Shown here: piece by piece, positions 1-3,742 of the stretch | Numbering within the stretch: the first letter of the stretch is position 1 | Layout: each line of letters opens with the position of its first letter | DNA from: Colimorpha_A sp900556615 | Lineage (GTDB): Bacteria > Bacillota > Clostridia > Oscillospirales > CAG-272 | Assembly (NCBI GenBank): GCA_963598415.1 | Contig: CAVBUH010000123.1 | Span: forward strand, 1-5,237 | DNA: 5,237 nucleotides | Reading direction: 5' to 3' | Notes under the pieces: model-generated | The model's database searches: none | What the model was told of the DNA's origin: nothing | The model's input: the letters and a program-made list of their open reading frames with translations, nothing else | Made by a program: the position numbers and the translations under genes

Positions 1-55
1 AAGACGGAGACAGAAAAGACCGACAAGATACAAACGACGCACAGGACACGAATAA
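1..55. repeat. Terminal direct repeat (copy 1), mark of a circular contig
   Basis: Bases 1-55 equal 5183-5237 exactly. 55 is a common assembler k-mer length, and the attachment gene reads through the join in frame. The repeat is therefore an assembly overlap of a 5182-bp circle, not a biological terminal repeat. Confidence 0.95.
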
Positions 56-65
56 ATGTTTTCTG
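1..65 (-). CDS. 5' part of the secreted attachment-type protein, starting at a CAG codon (continues at 5182 across the circular join)
   Basis: This is the start of the gene whose body lies at 4279-5237; bases 1-55 repeat 5183-5237, so the full gene is 969 nt, 322 aa, on the 5182-bp circle. Reading from base 65 downward, CAG AAA ACA TTT ATT CGT gives M(Q)-K-T-F-I-R, then a hydrophobic run LCVVCILSVFSVSV and a V-F-A/S-G cleavage site, which is a typical Sec signal peptide of about 23 residues. No ATG, GTG or TTG lies in frame between the in-frame TGA at 74-72 and a TTG at 26-24. Starting at that TTG would remove both positive charges and half of the hydrophobic core, and it has no ribosome binding site. 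AGAAAGGA at 76-83 precedes CAG by 10 nt. CAG matches the CUG anticodon of the tRNA encoded just upstream. An ATT at 53-51 is a weaker alternative start. Confidence 0.75.
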
Positions 66-75
66 AAAAAATCAG

Positions 76-83
76 TCCTTTCT
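76..83 (-). promoter_or_regulatory. Ribosome binding site for the CAG-started attachment gene
   Basis: AGAAAGGA on the minus strand, followed by CTGAT, resembles the extended anti-SD complement AGAAAGGAGGTGAT. It lies 10 nt before CAG (65-63) and 8 nt after the CCA end of the tRNA. No ATG, GTG or TTG follows it at usable distance, so it is a main argument for the CAG start. The coat protein gene has the same arrangement. Confidence 0.7.
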
Positions 84-91
84 AAATAAAA

Positions 92-165
92 TGGTTGCGG
101 GCGGTCGAATCGAACGACCAGCTTTAGGCTCAGAACCTAACATGCTACCATTGCACCAGCCCGCG
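92..165 (-). tRNA. Initiator-like tRNA with CUG anticodon (nominal tRNA-Gln-CTG)
   Basis: A full 74-nt cloverleaf with encoded CCA. Acceptor strands are CGCGGGC and GCCCGCA-A-CCA, giving six pairs and an unpaired C1xA72. The D arm is GTGC/GCAT with an AATGGTA loop; the anticodon arm is TTAGG/CCTAA around TTCTGAG (anticodon CTG, plus-strand 131-133); the T arm is GGTCG/CGACC around TTCGATT. The C1xA72 mismatch, G2-C71, C3-G70, G4-C69 and A73 match bacterial initiator tRNA, where the mismatch directs formylation and blocks EF-Tu. Ordinary tRNA-Gln has U1-A72 and usually G73. Two of the three initiator G-C pairs in the anticodon stem are present (30-40, 31-39); 29-41 is A-U, and 11-24 is U-A rather than A-U. 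It begins 5 nt after the rep stop, so it is probably processed from the rep transcript. U35 and G36 are glutamine identity bases, so glutamine charging is likely. A variant elongator tRNA-Gln is the alternative reading. Confidence 0.93.
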
Positions 166-170
166 ATATA

Positions 171-758
171 TTAAAAATCATTCCTGACGGAATGAGGAAA
201 TACGTCACGACCATCTTCCAGACGTTTTGCATCAGCAATCTGTACCTCTTCCCAAATCAAACGAATTACGCCGAGGTTACGCCGAAGAACGTCATAAGAA
301 TCAGTTTCGACAGCATATTGCACAAGATCATACCAACTTTTACACATCTTTGCAGAAGCAAGGTCTTTTACAATCTGCCCCTCAGACCGACGACGAAGAA
401 GCTGACCGATATTAGAAAAATTACTTTCAACATCATCAGGTGAATACTGATACTTGTCAATATCGTTCAGGTGAATCAGATAACACACAGTATTGTCAAA
501 GTTCTTGACAACCTCGATATTATTTTCAGGAAGCCCAAGGAAACTAGCAACTACAGACAAGCAACGAGGAGTAGCACGGCCTACCCAATGGATATGCGGC
601 TTTTTCAAAACTCCGTTTTCATCGGTATCCTTGTCATGCAGGATATAAGCCCAATCAATAAACTTAGAACGGATGATAGAAAGGAGGTGTTCACAATCAT
701 ATGATTCAGAATCAGGATACAGGGTACCAGCAAAAGAACGAAACTTTTTATCAGCCAT
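171..758 (-). CDS. rep: Rolling-circle replication initiator, Rep_2 / pMV158 RepB-like HUH endonuclease
   Basis: A 195-aa protein that would nick the double-strand origin and start rolling-circle synthesis of phage DNA. Visible family motifs are F-A-G-T-L-Y-P at residues 9-15, the metal-binding H-D-K-D at 41-44, the HUH motif K-P-H-I-H at 53-57 (H55, H57) and C-Y-L-I-H at 92-96 followed by D-K-Y-Q-Y. Tyr93 is the likely nicking tyrosine. Order and spacing fit the Rep_2 family of small Firmicute plasmids; the length is near that of pMV158 RepB. The ATG is preceded by GGAGG with about 9 nt spacing, so the start is secure. It is the third gene after the ssb promoter, with a 144-nt structured leader between it and the 61-aa gene. 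A tRNA gene begins 5 nt after its stop. Some Firmicute inoviruses use this Rep type instead of the gpII type. Confidence 0.9.
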   Translation of the reverse strand: MADKKFRSFAGTLYPDSESYDCEHLLSIIRSKFIDWAYILHDKDTDENGVLKKPHIHWVGRATPRCLSVVASFLGLPENNIEVVKNFDNTVCYLIHLNDIDKYQYSPDDVESNFSNIGQLLRRRSEGQIVKDLASAKMCKSWYDLVQYAVETDSYDVLRRNLGVIRLIWEEVQIADAKRLEDGRDVFPHSVRNDF

Positions 759-902
759 GACAAAGAACCTCCAAAAATATTAAGTTGGCTACAGGCTACA
801 ATGATTGCCTTAGACGTAGCCCGCAATCATTGTAGCCAAGAGAAGATGCACCGACACTAAATAGGCTACTATATCCAGCATCTACCAGAGAAAAAAGAAC
901 AA
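759..902 (-). promoter_or_regulatory. Structured rep leader with GGCTAC repeats; candidate origin or attenuator
   Basis: This 144-nt gap between the 61-aa gene and rep holds two inverted repeats. The first is a perfect 15-bp stem, 794-808 with 823-837, around a 14-nt loop. The second is AGATGC/GCATCT at 844-849 and 878-883 around 28 nt. GGCTAC or its complement occurs five times (787-792, 794-799, 816-821, 832-837, 864-869). Such clustering beside rep suggests a Rep-binding origin, a regulator-binding site, or an RNA element controlling rep. I see no exact match to the pMV158 nick sequence, so the function is not assigned. Confidence 0.6.
794..837. repeat. Perfect 15-bp inverted repeat in the rep leader
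   Basis: The arm GGCTACAATGATTGC at 794-808 is exactly repeated in inverse at 823-837, with a 14-nt loop that itself carries GTAGCC. TTGGCTACA at 785-793 can also pair with TGTAGCCAA at 831-839, so two alternative foldings are possible. No U-tract follows on the minus strand, so a simple terminator is unlikely. Confidence 0.85.
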
Positions 903-1088
903 TTACAATTCATTCTTGAACTCCCGCAGACATTCAAGCACCTGCGAATAAATGCCGTAAAGACCATCAAGGCGGCGAGAGAGAGAAGCAAATTCCTTCT
1001 CAATGCCGGGCACTTGCTTTGCAGAATCAATCAGCGTCATTAATTCTTGCAGACTGATTGTAATGCTTAAATCATCCATGGGCGACAT
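903..1088 (-). CDS. Small helical protein of unknown function between ssb and rep
   Basis: A 61-aa soluble protein I do not recognise. Its start ATG overlaps the ssb stop by one base (TGATG), so it is probably translated by coupling to ssb; a second ATG three codons on is an alternative start. The sequence has no membrane segment or signal peptide. From about residue 12 onward it reads as amphipathic helix with leucine or isoleucine at regular spacing (L-M-T-L-I, F-A-S-L-S, L-D-G-L-Y, L-E-C-L), which suggests a helical hairpin or coiled coil. Its place between the ssDNA-binding protein and the replication initiator suggests a role in replication or its control, but nothing in the sequence proves that. 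Confidence 0.75.
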   Translation of the reverse strand: MSPMDDLSITISLQELMTLIDSAKQVPGIEKEFASLSRRLDGLYGIYSQVLECLREFKNEL

Positions 1089-1327
1089 CAGAATTTGTTA
1101 AAAACCGATTCAACCGAGCCATAACGGTTGTAAAAAACCTGCAAATTATCACCAACTTTAAGATCCTTCGGAACAATATCCGATTTACAGAAAACTGTCT
1201 CAGCTACTTCGCCAACAACCGTGGAATCACCGGAATATGTGATATAAAGGTTGCAAGCATCGACCATCTGACCGTCAGACTTACGTTTGTACTGGAATCT
1301 ACGGAAACCAATGAGTTTACTTGTCAT
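1088..1327 (-). CDS. Probable ssDNA-binding protein (pV-like), first gene of the operon
   Basis: A 79-aa protein with the look of a small OB-fold. It alternates short beta-strands (K-L-I-G-F-R-R-F-Q-Y, C-N-L-Y-I-T-Y, E-V-A-E-T-V-F) and ends with V-G-D-N-L-Q-V-F-Y-N-R-Y-G-S-V-E-S-V, a pattern seen in small ssDNA-binding proteins of Firmicute filamentous phages and plasmids. Such proteins coat the single-stranded phage genome before extrusion, like gene V protein of Ff phage. The ATG is preceded by GGGAGG (1339-1344) at 11 nt. The gene is followed by a TGATG overlap with the 61-aa gene. The family call rests on recalled pattern and context, not on a search. Confidence 0.7.
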   Translation of the reverse strand: MTSKLIGFRRFQYKRKSDGQMVDACNLYITYSGDSTVVGEVAETVFCKSDIVPKDLKVGDNLQVFYNRYGSVESVFNKF

Positions 1328-1416
1328 TGTAAGAGAAACCTCCCTATTAAATTTATGTAGCCGTTTTGGTTACAATACAAAAATAAACCGTTCGTTTACA
1401 AAAGTCAAGAGGAAAT
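1328..1416. promoter_or_regulatory. Divergent control region between ssb (minus) and the HTH gene (plus)
   Basis: The two genes diverge from this 89-nt stretch. An imperfect palindrome, TGTAGCC-gttttGGTTACA-type, spans 1356-1374. TACAAT at 1371-1376 is a plausible plus-strand -10 box for the HTH gene; the minus strand has AT-rich candidates around 1350-1355 for the ssb promoter, with TTGTAT/TTGTAA upstream. The -35 boxes are weak on both sides. The palindrome half-site TGTAGCC/GGCTACA is the motif repeated in the rep leader, so one protein may act at both places. Confidence 0.5.
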
Positions 1417-1545
1417 ATGAGCAGATTAAAATTATTGAAGAAAATGCACAAAATCAATCAGGAAGATTTGGCAAAAGTGTTAGGTACAAACAGAGTACAA
1501 ATAAGCAAATATAAGACAGGAAAACGGAAACTAGACGAAGATTAA
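1417..1545 (+). CDS. Mini Cro/XRE-type helix-turn-helix regulator (42 aa)
   Basis: This is the only gene on the plus strand. It encodes 42 aa and starts at ATG after AAGAGGA (1407-1413). The sequence matches the core of the HTH_3 (Cro/C1) fold: L-K-L-L-K-K-M-H-K-I as helix 1, Q-E-D-L-A-K-V-L-G at residues 15-23 as helix 2, turn T-N, then recognition helix R-V-Q-I-S-K-Y-K at 26-33 and T-G-K-R. It stops after L-D-E-D, so helices 4 and 5 of a usual 60-70-aa domain are missing, yet no decay is visible. It diverges from ssb across the palindrome at 1356-1374 and ends directly before a strong hairpin. A repressor or switch protein of the replication operon is the natural inference. Confidence 0.75.
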   Translation: MSRLKLLKKMHKINQEDLAKVLGTNRVQISKYKTGKRKLDED

Positions 1546-1589
1546 CAGACAAAACACGCCGCGCGGATTTCGCGCGGCGTGTTTGTCTG
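1546..1589. terminator. Very GC-rich hairpin, probable bidirectional terminator (or packaging/origin hairpin)
   Basis: The arms 1546-1565 and 1571-1589 pair over about 19 bp with one bulged A, around the loop GATTT; the inner part is ACACGCCGCGCG/CGCGCGGCGTGT. It begins at the base after the HTH stop codon and lies downstream of the last minus-strand gene, so it can end both converging transcripts. U-tracts are short (TTT on the plus side, TTTT on the minus side). In a filamentous phage a long intergenic hairpin may also be the packaging signal. Confidence 0.75.
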
Positions 1590-1741
1590 TGCTCAGACAA
1601 GAGTGGTCAGCAAGCAAGCGAGGAAGCCTGCCGAACGTCGAACAGACCAGCCGGGAGGAATTACGGATGAATCGCGGGAGTTCTCATACACGTCAGCCGC
1701 TGACGCTCTGACGTATTGAAGGAAGATAGCCCATCCGAAGG
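1590..1741. other. Structured non-coding stretch, candidate origin or packaging region
   Basis: I see no convincing gene in these 152 bases. CGGATG at 1664-1669 pairs with CATCCG at 1732-1737, enclosing ACGTCAG (1690-1696) paired with CTGACGT (1708-1714), and inside that CGTCAGC-C-GCTGACG at 1691-1705. GTCTG-tgct-CAGAC at 1585-1598 joins it to the GC hairpin. Base composition is more GC-rich than the genes. Together with the hairpin at 1546-1589 it resembles the multi-hairpin intergenic region of filamentous phages that holds origins and the packaging signal. The assignment is inference. Confidence 0.45.
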
Positions 1742-1924
1742 TTAAGACCGGGGAATCCTTTTTTCTTTTACTTTTCCGGGACGAATCCAACGGCTACAAA
1801 ATAGACCAAGAGAAAAACCAAAGACAAGGAGAGATAAAACAAATCCCACGAATCCGGAGAAACCTTCTGCAAAAAACGTGATAACCACAAAAAAAAGACT
1901 GACAATAATAAATACAATATCCAT
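1742..1924 (-). CDS. Small two-span membrane protein after Zot
   Basis: The last gene of the minus-strand run. From the ATG at 1924 it encodes 60 aa: hydrophobic spans at about residues 3-18 and 24-42, then a basic tail C-S-R-W-I-R-P-G-K-V-K-E-K-R, suggesting a cytoplasmic C-terminus. GAGGAA inside the Zot 3' end (1935-1940) sits 10 nt before this ATG. An ATG at 1942 in the same frame would add six residues. A second overlapping frame, 1768-1932, starts at an ATG overlapping the Zot TGA and also reads as a 54-aa membrane protein; T-rich sequence makes every frame look hydrophobic. A role as an assembly partner of the Zot ATPase is likely from position, but unproven. Confidence 0.5.
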   Translation of the reverse strand: MDIVFIIVSLFFVVITFFAEGFSGFVGFVLSLLVFGFSLGLFCSRWIRPGKVKEKRIPRS

Positions 1925-1931
1925 GTATACA

Positions 1932-2648
1932 TCATTCCTCATTGTCAGGCCGCTGACGGCGCAGAGAACAGAGTACATTCTTGTCTGTCAGGTCAGCCAC
2001 AATTTCATTAAACGGTAAGGGAGGACGCTCAGGAGCGGCGAAGCTGTCAAAGTATTTAAAATACTTCGGTAAATATGTAATTTGCCACTTGAAAAGAGAT
2101 TCAAAAGAAAGCTTATCTGCAATACGGCTTTCAGCCTCAGCAGATGGTTGAGTCAGTGTAATTGAACGGCGAATAGGGCGATAAATAGAAAAAACATTTC
2201 CGACAGATACAATAAGTCCCATATGGTCTGTAACATCACGAATTTTTTTGTCAATGTCGAACGATTGAGAATTCAGGAAGACACGACATTTATACTTTCT
2301 TTGGAGCTTGAAAAAATCACGCAGACCAGAATTAAAGTTCTTAAAATTGCGGTTGTCAAAGAGAATGCCAGCTTCATCTAAGAAGATTGCAGAGTTTTCA
2401 GCAGGGGCGAATTCGGACAAATCCATAGCATTCATGATACGAACACCGGGAAGGTTACAGTTGTCAATATCCGTGTAGACAGTCCAGCCCTTTTTCAGAT
2501 ATTTCATCATCTGTTTTACCATATAGAGAGATTTACCAGCGCCTTTTTTGCCGAAAATGAAAATCAGACGATAAGGATTATTATAACGCCTAGACTGCAC
2601 AGTGAACCAAACAAGGAACACGCCAACGATAGAAAGAAAAATAATCAT
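1932..2648 (-). CDS. zot: Zot/pI-like phage assembly ATPase
   Basis: A 238-aa P-loop ATPase of the Zonular occludens toxin (PF05707) type, which drives extrusion of filamentous virions through the membrane. An N-terminal membrane segment (residues 2-17) is followed by R-R-Y, Walker A G-K-K-G-A-G-K-S at 33-40, Walker B A-I-F-L-D-E at 87-92, and N-S-Q-S-F-D at 126-131. In Ff pI the membrane span is near the C-terminus; here it precedes the ATPase domain. The start ATG lies 3 nt after the U-tract of the coat-gene terminator and I see no Shine-Dalgarno before it, so expression should be low and depend on readthrough. The 3' end overlaps a candidate small membrane gene. This is the hallmark gene that identifies the element as an inovirus. 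Confidence 0.93.
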   Translation of the reverse strand: MIIFLSIVGVFLVWFTVQSRRYNNPYRLIFIFGKKGAGKSLYMVKQMMKYLKKGWTVYTDIDNCNLPGVRIMNAMDLSEFAPAENSAIFLDEAGILFDNRNFKNFNSGLRDFFKLQRKYKCRVFLNSQSFDIDKKIRDVTDHMGLIVSVGNVFSIYRPIRRSITLTQPSAEAESRIADKLSFESLFKWQITYLPKYFKYFDSFAAPERPPLPFNEIVADLTDKNVLCSLRRQRPDNEE

Positions 2649-2650
2649 AG

Positions 2651-2681
2651 TAAAAAAAGAAGGGGCGGAAAAACCCGCCCC
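2651..2681 (-). terminator. Rho-independent terminator after the major coat gene
   Basis: On the minus strand, GGGGCGG (2681-2675) and CCGCCCC (2668-2662) form a 7-bp GC stem around a GTTTTT loop, followed by TTCTTTTTTT. It lies 13 nt after the coat gene stop and directly before Zot. Ff phages likewise have a strong terminator after the major coat gene, giving many coat transcripts and few for downstream assembly genes. Confidence 0.92.
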
Positions 2682-2693
2682 AAGGTCAATAGG

Positions 2694-2882
2694 TTAAACG
2701 TGAATGAGGCGGTTAATAACGCCGATACCCGTACCAATCAGCGCGACCAGCACGAAGCCGAGGATAAGAGGATTGTCAGTAATAGCACCGACAAAACTAC
2801 CGACCCAACCGACAGCACCGGTAACAAAAGATCCGATATCCGAAATCATGTTGGAGATAGCATAAGAAGTTGCAGGAGTCTG
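2694..2882 (-). CDS. Major coat protein, proposed CAG start
   Basis: From the CAG at 2882 it encodes 62 aa, starting M(Q)-T-P-A-T-S-Y-A-I-S-N. An amphipathic, Gly/Phe/Val-rich stretch (about 13-35) leads through D-N-P into a membrane span (about 37-57) and a short tail N-R-L-I-H-V. This fits a filamentous major coat protein without a cleaved signal peptide, except that the C-terminus has few basic residues. Position before a strong terminator and upstream of Zot supports the call. A GTG at 2891 in frame lies inside the ribosome binding site GAAAGGG (2891-2897) and cannot be used with it; ATT at 2888 is only 2 nt away. CAG lies 8 nt from GGG, the normal spacing. ATG at 2849 would leave 51 aa but has no ribosome binding site. 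The same leader and CAG occur at the attachment gene. Confidence 0.8.
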   Translation of the reverse strand, partial: QTPATSYAISNMISDIGSFVTGAVGWVGSFVGAITDNPLILGFVLVALIGTGIGVINRLIHV

Positions 2883-2890
2883 AAAAATCA

Positions 2891-2897
2891 CCCTTTC
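2891..2897 (-). promoter_or_regulatory. Ribosome binding site of the coat gene, 8 nt before CAG
   Basis: GAAAGGG followed by TGATTTTT and then CAG at 2882-2880. Other genes here have GGGG-type sites 6-9 nt before their starts (for example ATG of the 72-aa gene at 7 nt, TTG of a 49-aa gene at 7 nt). No ATG, GTG, TTG, CTG or AT-N codon falls in that interval here; the codons in frame are TTT and CAG. Confidence 0.75.
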
Positions 2898-2901
2898 ATA
2901 A

Positions 2902-3036
2902 TTAATTGATATTTAACAATCGCTTAAGCAAAGCGACGGTTACAAAGGAAAAGAAGAAACCGACAAAATAACAGATAGGCTCAGCCATAAGAAAAGCAGG
3001 AACTTGACCAATGAACCAGACGCAAAATGATTTCAC
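2902..3036 (-). CDS. Small membrane protein (44-47 aa) between the 234-aa gene and the coat gene
   Basis: From GTG at 3036, overlapping the upstream stop as GTGA, it encodes 44 aa: K-S-F-C-V-W-F-I-G-Q-V-P-A-F-L, then M-A-E-P-I-C-Y-F-V-G-F-F-F-S-F-V-T-V-A-L-L and basic K-R-L-L-N-I-N. One clear membrane span with a positive C-terminal end is visible. The ribosome binding site AGGGGG (3055-3060) is 18 nt from GTG but 9 nt from an in-frame ATC at 3045, so a 47-aa form starting at ATC is possible. It ends five bases before the coat gene ribosome binding site. Filamentous phages carry several such minor coat or cap proteins (pVI, pVII, pIX type); which one this is cannot be told. Confidence 0.65.
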   Translation of the reverse strand: MKSFCVWFIGQVPAFLMAEPICYFVGFFFSFVTVALLKRLLNIN

Positions 3037-3737
3037 GCTTTCGATATCAACGCACCCCCTGCTTTAAAGATACAGAAGACAACAACCAGAAGCAAGACAA
3101 GAGAAGCAAGCCAATTAGAATCATATTCCAAATGTTGTGTAACATAACCAATACGCGAATTGTCGTATGAAGATTGAATTTTATAGGTATACGAAACTAC
3201 CGGTTTACCAAGCAGATTATATAAAACAGAAAGCAAAGAGCCACTAGAAGCGTCAGGAGCATATTCTACAGAAACCATCTCAGGCTGGATATAAGATTGA
3301 CCAGACGACGGCACGTTCTCCGCCAAAAGTACAGGAAATTTTGACGTGCCTGCAACCTGCTCGACTGTCTCCGGAGAAAGAGAAAAATTTGAATCAGATT
3401 CCGAATCAGGATAAAGGACGCTACCAGAATCAAAAGAATCATTATCAGATTCAGAGGTGTCAGATTCAGAAGATGCTTCTGATTCAGAGTCGTTGACAGC
3501 ATCGAAAGCGAGTTTTGCATTATATTCATCCTCATTTACATCTATTGGTAGAATAATTTGTTCCCCGCCATAGGAATACATATCGAACCAAAGCGCATAA
3601 TTATCTTCGGTGTCGAGGATATCATAAAACCAAAGCCAATCCTGATACTCTAGCCGAATGATATTCACAGCAAAAGCAGGAATACAAAGACAGACAAGCA
3701 GGAAAATGCAGAGAAAAAAAGAGATAAAACTCTTAAT
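3033..3737 (-). CDS. Secreted, membrane-anchored minor structural protein with acidic Ser-rich stalk; apparent ATT start
   Basis: From ATT at 3737 it encodes 234 aa. Residues 1-23 form a clear signal peptide (M-K-S-F-I-S-F-F ... P-A-F-A). An aromatic, acidic N-terminal domain follows, then a low-complexity acidic Ser/Asp/Glu stretch (about 83-117), a second domain, and a C-terminal membrane span (about 209-228) ending G-G-A-L-I-S-K-A. This topology fits a pIII-like adsorption and release protein. An in-frame GTG at 3746 overlaps the ribosome binding site GAGGGG (3746-3751), so it cannot be used with it; ATT lies 8 nt away and gives Lys at position 2. AUU is a known rare start (infC). The 3' end overlaps the next small gene. 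No homologue is recognised by name. Confidence 0.8.
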   Translation of the reverse strand: MKSFISFFLCIFLLVCLCIPAFAVNIIRLEYQDWLWFYDILDTEDNYALWFDMYSYGGEQIILPIDVNEDEYNAKLAFDAVNDSESEASSESDTSESDNDSFDSGSVLYPDSESDSNFSLSPETVEQVAGTSKFPVLLAENVPSSGQSYIQPEMVSVEYAPDASSGSLLSVLYNLLGKPVVSYTYKIQSSYDNSRIGYVTQHLEYDSNWLASLVLLLVVVFCIFKAGGALISKA

Positions 3738-3742
3738 ACAAA

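Noticed and set aside
92..165. Plain elongator tRNA-Gln(CUG) boosting CAG codon reading
   Set aside because: Bacterial tRNA-Gln normally has U1-A72 and usually G73; this one has the initiator-type C1xA72 and acceptor stem, and the Gln codons I checked in the attachment gene mix CAA and CAG without clear bias. It remains the main alternative.
92..165. tRNA as a captured attachment site of an integrated element
   Set aside because: The tRNA is complete, no integrase is present, the contig is circular, and no second tRNA fragment is seen.
192..704. Several plus-strand reading frames opposite rep
   Set aside because: They are antisense to a well-supported Rep gene, lack domain signals and look like shadows.
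861..873. pMV158-type nick site (TACTACGA-like) at TACTATATC
   Set aside because: Only a partial match; not enough to call an origin nick site.
1287..1514. 75-aa plus-strand frame over the HTH gene
   Set aside because: It runs antisense into ssb and has no ribosome binding site; the 42-aa frame in the same DNA has a clear HTH and its own ribosome binding site.
1593..1790. 65-aa minus-strand frame across the structured region
   Set aside because: No ribosome binding site, overlaps the membrane gene end, and codes through nested hairpins without recognisable protein features.
2694..2891. Coat protein starting at GTG 2891
   Set aside because: GTG is part of or directly touches the GAAAGGG ribosome binding site, leaving no spacer.
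3266..3535. 89-aa minus-strand reading frame
   Set aside because: It lies wholly inside the 234-aa gene in another frame; its hydrophobic and Leu-rich look comes from the Ser/Asp repeat DNA read out of phase.
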